A DNA stretch of 64,000 nucleotides from Pohlia nutans (lineage: Eukaryota > Streptophyta > Bryopsida > Bryales > Mniaceae): NCBI GenBank assembly GCA_022496805.1, contig CM040100.1, forward strand, positions 12,863,009 to 12,927,008, read 5' to 3'. A program made the translations under genes and the position numbers. The notes beneath the pieces were generated by a model. It saw only the letters and a program-made list of their open reading frames with translations, ran no database searches and was not told the DNA's origin. This document shows positions 1 through 12,300 of the stretch, piece by piece. The stretch's first letter is position 1; the number at the start of each line of letters is the position of its first letter.

Positions 1-722
1 TTCTTTCAATTTAGCTGGTCTTTTAAAGCACCGGCATGGCTTGGGGAACTTGTTAGGAGCCATTGGACGTTCTATTGATTGTTTTATCGTTTCTCTGAAT
101 TCTGATGAGCAAGGCACCTTGCATTGGTACCAGTCTGGAACTGTAACGCCAAAGCATCATTTCATGCTTTGAGTCCGCATTATTTATGACAGTCTTGGAG
201 CAGAACTGAGACTATTCTTCCTATTGCTCTTATTCATTTTCATGGGCCTTGGTTAGAAATTTGAAATCTCTATGCCTACAACGGTGTGTACACAGATAAA
301 GTTCGTTCTATGCTGTTTGTTCTCACAACGTTTTGCCCAGGGTTTAGAGAATTCTTACAATGTAGATAAGAAGCAGGTGACGAGTGCTACTACTCAGGGG
401 ACACCACCCCTGAAATGTACATCTCTGGTACATTCTCTTCATAAAACACACTGTACTTGGTGTCTCCTGAGCAGCACTCCTCTCTAAAGCAGCACCAGCA
501 CTTCTTAGGAACCACTGGGCGTTCCCCAATTTGATTTTGACGGAGCTGTTGAGACATTTACGAGACAATTTGAAATGACTGAGCTAGGGCATGAGCTCAA
601 GAATCTCCTCAATATCGTCTATTTCTTGTGTTTACGAAGGAGGCATCACTGTTTGCTATTCTTGCTGTTGATACACGCCTCTATGAGTTGCTCACGCTCA
701 TAATGGGAACGCGTGTGCATTG
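1..722. other. Left-edge region upstream of MTA, no recognised gene
   Basis: A reading frame is open from base 2 to a stop at 170-172 (57 codons, entering from outside the window); I do not recognise it. Two stretches, about 25-75 and 485-525, share a loosely similar sequence around AAAGCACC and a following GGACGTTC/GGGCGTTC, so an old repeat may be present. The first MTA exon, if it exists separately, could lie here or outside the window; I could not find it. Confidence 0.3.
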
Positions 723-730
723 GAGTAGAG

Positions 731-1036
731 CAGAGATTTTGTTTTTGTCAGGAGACAGTTTAGCATTTTTGCTACTTTTCCATGGCTTGAAGAGCAATCC
801 AGACTCCTTGGATGCTCTTTTCATATTAATATCTAGGTAATATCAAGGTAATACACATGTGATACCTAGGTGCTACTTAGGCAATACCTGGGTAATATCT
901 AGGTTTAACATCTTGACTCCATGTAGGAAATCTGGCTATTATTACTTTTTTTTTTCCTTCAGAAAATCCTTTGTATCAATTAGCCAGCCCAAATTTTATG
1001 TAGCAATTTGGCTAAATTAGCAACAAAAATTCGCTG
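731..1036 (-). mobile_element. hAT-type MITE, copy 1, with 8-bp target duplication
   Basis: The 306-bp element begins CAGAGATTTTGTTTTTG and ends in the inverted complement of CAGCGAATTTTTGTTGC. It is flanked by a perfect 8-bp direct duplication GAGTAGAG at 723-730 and 1037-1044. It has no coding capacity. Its interior (about 828-905) is a degenerate run of roughly 10-bp units of the type CTAGGTAATAT. The same interior occurs in inverted orientation in the element at 57715-57965, so the two are one family. 8-bp duplications and CAG-type ends are the hallmark of hAT transposons. It sits about 70 bp upstream of the first MTA ATG used here. Confidence 0.8.
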
Positions 1037-1106
1037 GAGTAGAGTTTGCAAAACCTGATGGGAGTGAGTGTTGTTTGATGGCTGTGAGACTAAAGTTGAT
1101 GTTCAT

Positions 1107-4100
1107 ATGCAGGTTGCGTCGGTGTTTGGTGGACTGGAGCTGAAAAGGAATAACAAGGCAAGTGAGGACGTCCCGAAGAAGTCTGACAGTGTTCATACAG
1201 TTAGTGGTGGAGACCATAGAGAGCCTTTGGCTGGTCCTAGGTCTGCTGGTCATGGACCAAGCTTTTCCAATGGCTCTGTTGAGCAGAGGGGCATCCTCGG
1301 TGCTCCATATAAGGGGAACGTTGATGTGGAGATGGGAGGACCAAGAGACTCTTGGGGTGGGGGTGATGGCTCGGAATGGGGGGCTGACAGTTGGGGTTGG
1401 GACGGTGGCCGGCCTCTGAATGCATTAGCAGTCGTGAAGGCCATGGTTGCTGGATGTTTGCTGTCACACACGACCGCTTTGCCCATAGATTCTGTGAACA
1501 TTCACCATCGAATGCTTGCGAAAGAGGTGAGCCCCTTCGAGATTGATGCGCTCCACGAGGTAGGAGGTGGTGGCGAGGCAGGTGGTATCACTGCTGTGGA
1601 TTACGCCCTGCGCGCAATGACAGAAGCAGGAGGTCTGCAGATTGAAGAAATCGAGGATTATCGGTATGGAGGACTGCATGTTTTGGTTCTGAATTTTGAT
1701 AGAGGACGGTTGATGAAGGAGCTTCCGGGGGGTCCTCCATTGATGGGTGGAGAACACCATCACCGAGGTGTGATGGAGCCAAACGGAGGGCCTCATGGTC
1801 TGCCTACCAGGCCTGATATGTGGGATCATCATCCAGGAGGGCCGCCTCCGTTTCCAGGCACAGGAGGAGTTCCTCCTCTCATGGGTCCACGTAGCGGACC
1901 TCGCGGTATGGGCATGCTGGGTATGCCTGGAGGAGGTCCTGGCTTTGGTGCGCCCTTTCCACGGCCTCCTCATGGTCCGGGCCTCCATGGCGGCATGGGT
2001 GGGAAGGGTCGAGGGCCAGCAGACGAGGAGGATATCGATGCCTTGTTACATAAAAAGTCATTCAAGGAGCAACAGCAGTCAAAGACAGCCGAGGAGCTCC
2101 TCGAGCTATTGCATCGCCCTACTGCAAAAGAAACAGCAAACGCAGCGAAAGTTAGTATCACTGCCCAATTACTCAGTTAGACATGTACATTGATGGATTT
2201 TAGTACGTTTTACAACCCGATGCTTCAACTGTTTGAATTTTGTTTTATGTCTGCTCATACCTGACCTTTGGCATATTGGTTGTGTGCACAGTTCAAGACA
2301 AAAGGGGGTTCTGCGCTGAAAGAGTACTGTGCAGCTCTCACGAAGGAGGACTGTCGACACCAGCGCAACTATTTCATAGCTTGTAAGAAGGTAAATGTCC
2401 GCAATACACTCCGCAATATTATCACACTCCAATATCACATGTGTCTGCTGAGAATATTTTCTACATGTGATTGGACACTTTCCACTTGTCTAATTCTGAA
2501 CACATGTACGTCGGTTACCAAAGGTGTGATATAAAAGAGTACTGAGTGTACCGTTTCTACGTGCTAGTGTGAGTTGACTGATTTACCGTATTTCTCTGTG
2601 CCTCTTAAGGAGATCTTAATCTTTGGGTTTGTCGTTTCCTATGATGGAAAGTTAGTAAAGCAATGATGTCTTTGAATTCGGTTGTCTTTGTTGAAAGAAG
2701 CAGTGGTTTTGCGAAGATTTGTATGCATGTATCTCTTTTGTGTGTGCTTTTTCCACCCCTTGTTGTCGAACTGGGAATTTCTGAGTTACTTCACCCAGAT
2801 GCCGCTGACGCAAGTACAAGCTGCACTGAAGTTCATAATTTCTATTCATCTATGTTATTAATTATCTCGTTATCTTTATGCGTCGTGTAACTCCAAATCA
2901 GATGCATTTCCGCCGTATTATTGCACCACACACAGACTCAAATCTTGGAGACTGCTCATTTCTGGACACTTGCCGTCACATGAAGGTGCGTTTTCTTATT
3001 ACTCCTTCTCACCTACTGAAATCGATGAATGTTGATCTGATAGCTCCTGTTCCATCTCATAGACTTGACTTAAGTGGATCTATATATTATTCTCATTACT
3101 TGTAGACTTGCCTGCTGTTTCATTCATCTTTCTTAATGATGGCCTCGAGTTTCATGTGTGTTGTGTGTTTGACGGATGCAGACATGCAAGTATGTGCACT
3201 ATGAGTTAGACCCGATTCCTGATGTTCCAGACCTGATGATGACTACGGGCATTGTGCCTAATCAAAGGCCAGGATCCAGACCTCAGCGTGCAGAGTATTG
3301 CTCGGATGCTGAACTTGGGGAGCCTCAATGGGTACAATGTGATATTCGTAATTTCAAGATGGATGTATTGGGACAGTTTGGAGTCATTATGGCAGATCCT
3401 CCTTGGGATATCCACATGGAGTTGCCCTATGGGACAATGGCTGATGATGAAATGCGTAACTTGAATGTACCAGCACTGCAAACAGACGGACTCATATTCC
3501 TTTGGGTCACTGGTCGTGCGATGGAACTTGGGCGGGAATGGTAATTTCTTTTCTTCCTGACATTTAAAAAATATCGAGCTGGTGATTATCATGAGAGCAC
3601 GCATGCTTATGTTGTGCACATTTGGCTTCCTATCCCGTTTAGTGCATCTCTAAAACATTTCTACACGTTTTCACTATGCGTTTGTTACTGATGTTGTCCA
3701 TTCTGGAAATTTGTGCAATCAGCCTGGAGTTATGGGGTTACAAGAGAGTAGAAGAAATCATCTGGGTCAAAACCAACCAGCTGCAGCGAATAATCCGAAC
3801 AGGGAGAACTGGCCATTGGCTAAATCACAGCAAGGAGCACTGCCTAGTGGGTATTAAGGGGCACCCTGATGTCAATCGCAACATTGACACTGATGTCATT
3901 GTTGCAGAAGTTCGAGAAACAAGCCGGAAGCCTGATGAGGTGAGTTTTGGTATTATTACTTTTCTGCTTCCTACGACAATTTAGTTACAGTATGTAAGCA
4001 CTGCATTTTCAAACAGTCTGCTCTGGCGCTTTACGCTTAAAAACGAATCTGCTATACAGTTCAGGACTCATTTGAATGCGGGCTCATAGTGGTGGTTTGA

Positions 4101-5014
4101 AATAAGTGTCCTTTCAACAGCTACCTGTTTTGAAAGTGATGAATCCTAGAGCATTACACTTATATGTAGGGTTGGTTTACGTCAGTACAAATCGGGGTTC
4201 TATCCTGTGGGTACATTAATCGTTCCAATTCATTGTGTTCTAACAAGGTCCTGCTGCCTGCAGATGTACCCTTTGTTGGAGCGGATAAGCCCAAGAACCC
4301 GAAAGCTGGAGTTATTTGCTCGAATGCACAATACTCATGCAGGGTATGTTGTATATTTTTTAAGTCTCCTATACCTAATTGTTTTCGGATTGGTGCTTTG
4401 ACATCCATTCCTTTTATAGAGCAAATGTTTTCAGGTCACATGCTTCTAGATTTATGAGAGGATACTTATCTCCTCATTGCAATCGTTAACGGAGTGGTAT
4501 TGCAGATAACAATTGCGTTTAAGATTGCATTTTTCTGTGAGGTTACGTTGGAGTGTAGAGCGATCATGTCCTTCCTCAATCCTGGACTTTGTGCTGTTCT
4601 TTCAGTGCTCAATTCTGCGAGAGATGTGGTATTTGGCTCAAGTCATTGTAGCACCTTAACAGTCTAGCTATGCTAATGATGGAAATTGTGGTTTTCCGTA
4701 GGTGGATGTCGCTGGGAAATCAGCTGAACGGAGTACGCCTTGTGGATGAAGGGCTGCGTGCACGATATAAAGCAGCTTATCCAGATCAAGTTATTCAGCC
4801 CCCTGATCCACCGACACGAACTGGAGGCCAAGATAACAAGGCTAGTGTTGTTCATGGCAATGATTCAGCATCCACTCAAACGAAGAGCTCACCAGCATCT
4901 ACGCACAAAATTGAGATTGTCACTGCAGCTTCAACAGTAACTGTAAGTAGTACAGTTGTGACCAGCGTGGATGAGAAGGCACCTCCTCAAGATAATGAAA
5001 TGCTCCTTGATTGA
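1107..5014 (+). CDS. MTA: N6-adenosine mRNA methyltransferase MTA (METTL3 type), 7 exons
   Basis: Catalytic subunit of the nuclear complex that writes m6A on mRNA using S-adenosylmethionine, working with MTB (METTL14 type). Exons: 1107-2150, 2292-2390, 2902-2985, 3182-3540, 3723-3939, 4264-4343, 4702-5014; all junctions are GT-AG and keep frame (731 codons). Exon 1 has an [12 protein letters not shown] helix, a long Gly/Pro/Met-rich linker and the conserved HRPTAKE helix. Exons 2-4 carry the paired CCCH zinc fingers ([21 protein letters not shown]). Exon 4 holds the catalytic DPPW motif (3395-3406), then LPYGTM and FLWVTGRA; exon 5 carries [14 protein letters not shown], exons 6-7 the [11 protein letters not shown] and GNQLNGVRL segments. 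The tail after residue 650 is Ser/Thr-rich. The N-terminal 60-70 residues of the Arabidopsis protein have no counterpart; either an upstream exon is missed (1111-1112 is also an AG acceptor) or this ATG is the real start. Exon 1 linker is longer than in Arabidopsis. Confidence 0.95.
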
Positions 5015-5096
5015 CCGTAACTGTGTACTCCAGCATAGCACCTTTCACTGCAGCCGCTTTAACATCAGCGGCACAAAGAGGTATGGTTACTATCAA

Positions 5097-5312
5097 CCCC
5101 TAAAAAACCAAGAAGCCGAAATTGGGCCTCATGTGTTCTTTTACAGTTTTGAGTAAGTCCTATGTGGACTTCTTTTTGTTCGTTTGATTAACACATGAAA
5201 TGCTCTTCACTGGTTCCAGTGATATAAATTTTGGTCACATCTGAATTACATTTTTCACAATATGATCAATTGAATTTGATATTTGAAAATCATGAATCCT
5301 TGGTCCTTTATG
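5097..5312 (+). mobile_element. TTAA-type MITE, family D (decayed copy)
   Basis: About 215 bp just after the MTA stop codon, so probably in its 3' UTR. It starts CCCCTAAAAAACC after a degraded target site (TCAA) and ends near GGTCCTTTATGACAA. The interior matches the elements at 12301-12522 and 52478-52686, including the stretch around GTGATATAAATTTTGGTC and TTTCACAATATGATC. The right boundary is approximate. Confidence 0.6.
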
Positions 5313-7231
5313 ACAATCAAATATGGATGTCTGCTGCATAGGATATATATGATAGATATTTGATGATATGTATTGCACTTCACATCGTCGTTCTTCAAGT
5401 GGGCATGCTCTGATTTAGCTATTGTGTGGCAGGGAGCATCTAGGCAAGCTGTGGATGTGGGATGCAAGTATGATGGTCAAGAAGACGATCGGTGTTGCAA
5501 TGGAAAGGAGCCAGAAACACAGAAGAGTATCAGCAAAGACCTTGGTCAGCTTCTGTTGGCAACCCCTCCTAGGCCTGGGATGTTGTACTTTGTATCCAAC
5601 CATAAAGGCATTGTCTGGACGTTTAGTGCAGTGCTTATTCTCTACAATCTAGGTAGAGAATAATCAATTCATTCAGTGACATTTTGAAGTATCATCCAAC
5701 TCTTGATTGGAAAATTCCGATGTGGCAAGAAACATCATTCTACATGCCCTGCAGTTATTTCCTCCAATCATCAGTATATATGGTTCATAATTGGTTGTCG
5801 CCAGAGGCAAGATGCCATAAAATCACGTTCATCATATCTGGCAGAACTTTGTCATGAGTAGTGTTTCTCTTGTGGTATTCGACATGCATTCACGTTAATG
5901 GCGCCCAGAGTATGTCAGGAGTCGGTGTTCATATTGAAAGCATGCACCCAATGTGTTTTATGGAAGGGTAGCTCTACCTTTCAGAGGTGATCTTTTCTAT
6001 ACCGTACTCTGCTATCAGGATCGGCAGCTCCTGCCTAATATTTAATCGAAGTGCCGAATTGATGCGAATATTCTCAGAGATTTGGTGAATATTCTTGAAT
6101 ATTCTTTTTTCACCATAGAAAATAGAATGTTTTTGAAAAATCATTTCCTGAAAATTTGGGCATCTCTTTTTATAATGATTTTTTGCCGACCCTAACGACC
6201 GAGTACAACATGTGTACTTTCATTGGGAGTAGGGGTCCTACTCAAGCACAAAATAGGGGGGAGTTTACACTGTGGAGCCTATGCATACTTGGAAAGTTCA
6301 TACATAGAATTGCTATCCTCTACCTTTAGCATGAAAGGTTTTTAATTTTAATTTTTAGCCTTTTCATTGACAGGTTGTCAAAATAACAACCTTTATTTCT
6401 CTATTTCATGCATGTGGGGACATTACATTATTAAACCCTATACTTTCTACCCGTACTAAAGTTTCCAAGATTCTCTCCAATGCTCTTGGATGTTCTTTTC
6501 CTCACATGTAAAGTAAGTTTTCCTTGTTTGATTCTTACTAAATTCCCTCATACAATGCCAAATGTTCTCTCACCATAGTTCTAGGAAAAGTTACTATATC
6601 TGTGAAATTCAGAGAGATATGAGGATTGAGTTTCTCGGGTTAGGTTCTTCATTGTGTTCGTGATGTGGGTGTGGTGGCCTCAAGATTTCTTCGTGTTATT
6701 ACTCGTTTCAAATATGGTATTGTAGTGTGGAAGGTTTGTGACTGTGGACGTGGAAGTTGGATGTTACAAACCTTAAATATACGTATAGCTCTCCATTCTA
6801 GCTTCCCATTCTAGCGTCGTTGCTTAACTATGATCATATTATAGAGTTAACCAAAAGTTAGTCCAAAGAGGAAAGTTTTGGCAAACTCATGTTGAATTTC
6901 TTTTGAACTCATATTGAAATATAAATACACCAAAACCTAATCTATGACGAGTTGGGAGACAATCTCAAACAAGGCACTGTCATTATTCTCTATACCTCGC
7001 TATGGGTCCCACACCTTCCACCAAGCTCCAAGCCCATGCCCCACAAGGGAACAATCTATGACATGACACTATTCAACCCAAGTATAGTTCAATAGAGAGG
7101 TTAGAAGTAGAGCAAAACTAGAGGTTGGATGCACTTCTTTCCGATTAACTCTTATGTTAATGAATGATTTCACAATATCTTTTAAGGGGACCGAGAGTTT
7201 GTAGATGTGAGTATAGTACTACGATGCACTC
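5313..7231. other. Gene-poor stretch downstream of MTA
   Basis: No gene recognised. A 96-codon frame at 5373-5663 has no similarity that I know and may be MTA 3' flanking sequence. From about 6040 a segment with TTTTTTCACCATAGAAAATAGAAT and TTTTTGCCGACCC resembles 49660-49770 and 56130-56225, so a dispersed repeat fragment is present. The rest is A/T-rich without visible structure. Confidence 0.4.
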
Positions 7232-7235
7232 TTAA

Positions 7236-7767
7236 CCCCTAAATGCCCACAATCCTCTCTAAATTTGGAGAATAACAAAAATGCAACTAATAGGGATATT
7301 TTGAATTTGATGTATGAATAAAAGTTGTACATTATGAATTTTGGATTCTATCCATACGATTAGATCTGCAATTGCTATTAATAATATTATGTATAAAATT
7401 TAAAATTTGTGATTTAAATATGAATAAGATATTGACAATCTGTGGATGAAATTTGTTGTGATGCGTTGAAATGTAATACTCCAAATGAAGTGATTTTTTA
7501 AGATTTCATCGTTACTTAATTTCATGAGTTCATTTTTTCAAGAGCACATTTAGACTCTAATATTTGGATTTTTCGAGAATCACTACAAAATGAAATGAGA
7601 CAATTTCCACAAATCATCCTCATTCTAATTGGATCACACATGCATGAAGCTATTTTGGCATATAATTTTGTACTATTTTCTATCTTTGAAAAAAGCGCAT
7701 GACACATAAGAAAACGTGGATGAAATCTGTACATGATCCAAAAAAAGGATAATTGGGCAATTAGGGG
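7236..7767 (-). mobile_element. TTAA-type MITE, family A, copy 1
   Basis: Left end TTAA (7232-7235) followed by CCCCTAAATGCCC; right end GGGCAATTAGGGG followed by TAAA, a one-base decay of TTAA. The interior is the reverse complement of the family A elements at 30732, 35071 and 62751 (shared GATGTACAGATTTCATCC and GTGTGATCC(A/G)ATTAGAA stretches). It is about 532 bp, a little shorter than its relatives, and has no coding capacity. Confidence 0.8.
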
Positions 7768-7770
7768 TAA

Positions 7771-8182
7771 AAGTTGGAGAAACTCGTCTCCTTGATACAA
7801 CTCATTCCAACAAGACAAGAAAGAACATACCATACAATCAACAAGCTCAACCCAAAAAACCATTTCAATTTCCATTGTGCATTAGAGTTATCCGTAAAGT
7901 GAAGGAGGGGTAGACCCTCTGCAATGCTGAGTTTTTAAGCTTCAATTACAAATCGTAGAGATTGTAGGTCACAACGGGACAAGCACTTGCTTTGGACAAG
8001 CATGTGGGTTCAAGTAGGGGACATGTAGATTCTGTAGTGGGAACTTGAGTGTGCATTGGGGGAGCTTCTCTAGCTTTGGGAAGGTGCCATGTTCGAATCT
8101 CCCTAAAATACTAGTTCTACCTTGTCTTTCCTCTTGTGGAATTTTTTTGCTCGACGTTACAAACAACTCTGTTATTTCTCAA
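7771..8182. other. Intergenic, possible tRNA-derived SINE fragment
   Basis: No gene. At about 8050-8110 there is a tRNA-like B box (GTTCGAATC at 8092-8100) preceded by GGGGGAGCTTC and followed by CTCCC, which could pair with GGGAG. This could be a tRNA-derived SINE head but the rest of a tRNA fold is not convincing. Confidence 0.25.
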
Positions 8183-8461
8183 AGGAATAAACGTCCATTT
8201 TGTTCATTAACAACAAACAAACCCAATAACCCAACCGTAAAAAATAAACACAAAAAACAAAAGCAAAAACCATCTCAATCAACCGACATTGAGACAACTA
8301 ATTGTGAACCAACCGATACTATTTACTAAAGACACAAAGTTCAAAACTCCAGAACATGCAAAGATAAAGGGAATGGCAAACCATGTAACTAATACCATTC
8401 GCGCACTTTCAACATCTTGCACATCACCCAACAACTTCCAGTCTCAAAATTTCCAACCATG

Positions 8462-11400
8462 TTACCAATAATCACCACAAGAGCAGACGCCATCTTTGAA
8501 GTGGTGAAAGCGATTGGCATCCCTGGCCACGATCTCCTGTCCAGTCACCTTCGAGATGAACTTTGTTGCTGTATGGCAATCTGAACACACCCGAAGATTC
8601 TTGTACACACGAATTGGCTTTCCATGAGGGGTGTGCATGAGTCCATAAGCAATAGCTAGCTTTTCACTGTGAGAGCAAACAGCAACTTCTTTGTCCTCCT
8701 CATCAATATTGCGTAAGACAAGCTGAGTATCAGGAATGTAACCTTCGGCCCTTATCTTTCTGATCAAGTCATTCAGCACAGCATAGATCTTCTTTGCTTC
8801 TGGGTGAGACGTGTCTCCTACAAAAAGGCGATGAATCTTATTGTTAACCTCGATCCAGCTTACCCCTGGCTCCTTGCGAATACCTCTTTCCTCCATCATA
8901 CACCTTATTAATGATACCTTATCCCACTGGCCAGCTGCAACATAGATGTTCGAGAGGAGCACGAATGGAGAGGCACCCTCCCGTCCCAACTTAATAACCT
9001 CTTTAGCAGCAAGTTCGCCCAACTCCACATTACGATAACTTCTACAAGCACCAAGCAAAGCTCCCCAAGTAGCTGCATCTGCTTCAACTGGCATGTTATC
9101 AATAAAGAGTTTTGCTTCCTCCAAGTTTCCTGCCCGCCCAAGAAGATCGACCATGCAACAGTAAAAAAACAAAGTAGGTTCCAAGCCATAGTCTTGCATC
9201 ATAACCTGAAAGAGCTCACGGCCTTCATCAACAAGGCCTGCATGACTACAGGCCGAAAACACTGCCACAAATGAGTACTCATTAGGTTTAACACCATCAG
9301 CAATCATTTTTCTAAAGACTTCCAGGGCTTCGTGTCCACGTCCATGGTCTGCAAGTCCACCAACCATCGCGCTCCATGTGATGACATCACGTTCCTCCAT
9401 TCTCTCAAAAACTCGTAGGGCATCATCGATGCTGCCACTCTTTGCATACATGTGAACAAGTGCACTCGCCACGCGCAAATCCAACTCCAATCCACCTGCC
9501 AGGATATGGCTATGCACGTCCTTCACCCACTCTAAAGCGCCCGCACTTGCACATGCATTCAAAATGCTCATATACGTGATTGCGTTTGGTACGCAGTGCT
9601 CTCTTCGCATTTGAAGGAAACGTTCATATGCCTCATGCCCACGTCCATGCTCTGCAAGTCCAGCAATCATAACGTTCCATATGATTGTCCACATCACGTT
9701 CCTCCATTCTCTCAAAAACTCGTAGGGCATCATCAATGCTGCCACTCTTTGCATACATTTGAACAAGCGCAGTCCCTACACGCACATCTGATTCAAGGCC
9801 ATCGTGTCTGATGAGCGCATGAAGTTCTTTACCCCATTTCAAAGCTGCTGGACTGGTAAATGTCTTCAGGATGCTCGAGTAAGTAACTTCATTTGGCTGC
9901 ACACCTTCCCGGCACATTTGATTGAAAACTTCCAGTGCATCTTTAGCACAATTGTGCTGTGCCTAACCTCCAATCATGATGGTCCAACTATAAACATTCT
10001 TCTTCAGAAGTTTGTCAAACACTCGGCGTGCATCCTGCAGCCTCCCACATCTGATGTACACACTCAAAAGGTTGTTCGCCACATATACATTTTGCTCCAT
10101 TCCACTCTTGATCATGCAGTCATGAGCCTGCTTGGCCGCCATAAGGTCTTTCTGCTTCAAGCACCGCTTCAAAACTTCAACATACATGTACGAGTCTATC
10201 GCGATGCCTTGTTGGAGTAGATTCTCCATAACAGCAAGCGCTTCACTCGTGGTACGTGTGCTCCAAAAGTGCTTACTACCAACAGCATGAGAAAGTGACG
10301 TGCCCTCAGTGACCAATTTGAGTCTTGCCTTCACCCAAGTTGGAGTTTTCCAGCCATCGAGCCACAGTGCTTCTCTTTTCACCTTATGTTTGAAGTCAGG
10401 TGAACTGGGGTTCCTCTGTAGGCACCACACCACACCATCAAGTATGCAACATGTGACGCATGTTTAAGCCCGGTTAATCTGCACCCAACACTCAACAATC
10501 AAGGATAACATTTTTTCCAACACTACAGTGTTCAGACTCCACTCCAAAGTACCCAAAGCACAATACCTATGCTTGTCTAGTGCCCACATCCTTTGTACTA
10601 CTGAAGAAGAATGTTTTACATCCACTTTCTAGCATCAACCGACTGGCAGTACTGGGATACCTTGTCCACTCTGTTGTCCCACCACTGGGAAGGATCCGCA
10701 AAGTACTCTTCCCAAAGCTTTTCTTCAGTCCGGTCAGCTTTGTCTGAGGCAAGTGCAACACACTTCATGTCAGTCAAGTTCTCTCCGGGGAAGACCAATC
10801 CCATCCACCTCATTCCACGAGAGCCTGTCACACACCTGGAGCTTCGGCACTCGTGGATGATGCTCTTCTCCAAACAGATGATGCCGAGAAACACCTAATT
10901 TGTCCACTACGTCCTCCATGAGAGCACAAGAGCACAGATAACAAAGGGTAGACAGGCCATGGAGACTTGAACAGTGTGTTCGCACGCACATCCTGCTCAC
11001 AAAATGCCCAAAAGTGATTCAAAAACTGCATTCTAGTAGCAGAGCTCAAGCACACCTTCTTATCAATACTGGGGTCAGGGTTCGGGGTTCAGTCGACCAA
11101 GTTCACGTGCTGCTACTTTGGGGAAAATGTAATAACCCAGGTATCAAGCATTGCCTTCTGAGCAAGTGCTCACCCATGATCACCACCTTAATGGTGCACT
11201 AGGCAACTTTTTCTTTCCGCCCGCAAATGTGCATATCCAACATAACAAATGAGCCTCATCTTGACGCTCCTACAGTCTTTATGGCTCGCTAAGAAGTTGA
11301 AAGAATCTTCAACTTTCAACCTGAAGGCGTAACCGGAAAGAGGCCAAACCTGGAGTTGTGGAACAGCTTTATGCACAAGGTCGATCCGTTGCCAGTTTCT

Positions 11401-11571
11401 ACAGGCGCAGGCTCTTATTCGGAAAGAACATCCACAAACTTTGGATGCATGTCTTTGCTGACGAGTTGAAATAGAAGGAGGCCCCAAATCGTTTGTAGAA
11501 TACGAGGTGCTCGCGGTGATGGCATCAAGCGCCGATGCTGCCCGCCAGTCTGAAACCACAACTGAATGCAT
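8462..11571 (-). pseudogene. PPR-DYW pseudogene, paralogue of the gene at 57257-61831
   Basis: Same exon plan as the intact copy: exon-1 frame from ATG 11571, a presequence-like frame about 11055-10830, the PDF-motif exon near 10740-10660 (WWDNRVDK) and the PPR exon from about 10417. The copy is broken: in the second PPR the Tyr codon after MIGG is a TAG stop (about 9963), and a frameshift follows EERDV near 9690. After that, frame 9766-8462 is open to a complete-looking DYW end (HSEKLAIAYG, CSDCHTATKFIS, CSCGDYW). It contains only one of the 101-residue AYE-FLQM triplets. In this copy the codon before QFLNH in the second exon is ATG, where the intact copy has GTG. Likely non-functional; expression of a C-terminal fragment cannot be excluded. 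Confidence 0.85.
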
Positions 11572-11690
11572 TTCGTTTTTCTGAAGAAACAAATTGTCAA
11601 GCGTCAGAATCCACTAAATTGGGCAGCGACGTTCTACCCGAAGACCGTACTGCAAAACGAACACAATCACCAATTCGATAATTCGCTAAA

Positions 11691-11706
11691 CCCTAAACCC
11701 TAAACC
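11691..11706 (-). promoter_or_regulatory. Telo-box-like repeat upstream of the PPR pseudogene
   Basis: Two telomere-type units CCCTAAA in tandem, about 120 bp upstream of the exon-1 ATG of the pseudogene. The same motif is kept at the matching place of the intact copy (57122-57140). Short interstitial telomere motifs (telo boxes) are known in plant promoters of translation and organelle-biogenesis genes; the role here is inferred. Confidence 0.5.
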
Positions 11707-12300
11707 AGCTGTACTACTTTGAGTTGCCCTGTACAGAAACAACCAGCCAATTGAAAATCCGTTTGGTGATTACTTGCAAACGCCACTGACAAACCTGCAC
11801 TAGAGTATGATCCAAAACACCATTCAGCTCTTACCAGCATTCACGACCCGCTTACACCACTTGCAAGAAGCGCAAAGTTCACCGCCACACGAAACTGACA
11901 CTCTCAACTACATTACGTCTCATTCTGAAACCTAAAACCACCAGAAACTCCCCACCAGGCAAAGCCATTCAGTTCGTTGCCATGTCTACAAATTCCAATC
12001 CACACCTTCTCCCCAACAGCCACCTGAAAGCATCAAACCCCTCGCTTTCTCGCATTCAATTCCTCGCTGTCTCGCACCATAGAGTGCTCCTCGAGCTGAA
12101 CCCTGGGGAAAGAAAAGCATCTGAATCAATAGTCTACACAGTGACCGCAAAGTGACCGATGCGAGGCCCAATTCTGAACCTTTGATTCGAGCTTGTAGTC
12201 CCAAGAGGAAATGGGCAACACCAACTGAAAGGTGATGCGTACACCCTTACAGCATGCCCAGTAGTTGCTCGTTGTTCACCAAGTTCAAAATATTCCTTAA

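Larger units (their letters stand above)
8183..12247 (-). repeat. Inverted segmental duplicate of the PPR locus (copy 2)
   Basis: The block aligns in reverse complement with 56583-62085. Similarity begins with the AAGGGTGTACGCA stretch at the 12240 end, runs through the telomere-like repeat (11691-11706), the exon-1 frame, intron, PDF-motif exon, PPR-DYW frame and 3' flank, and stops near 8183 at GGAATAAACGTCC. By eye most aligned positions agree. Copy 2 lacks four 303-bp PPR triplets and the hAT MITE found in copy 1. Confidence 0.85.

Noticed and set aside
731..1036. Minisatellite of CTAGGTAATAT units as an independent repeat
   Set aside because: The units are internal to a bounded hAT-type MITE, and the same interior occurs in the element at 57715-57965.
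8462..9766. 434-codon open frame as an intact PPR-DYW gene
   Set aside because: It is the 3' part of a pseudogene: a frameshift and a stop lie upstream and its apparent start is out-of-frame sequence of the paralogue.
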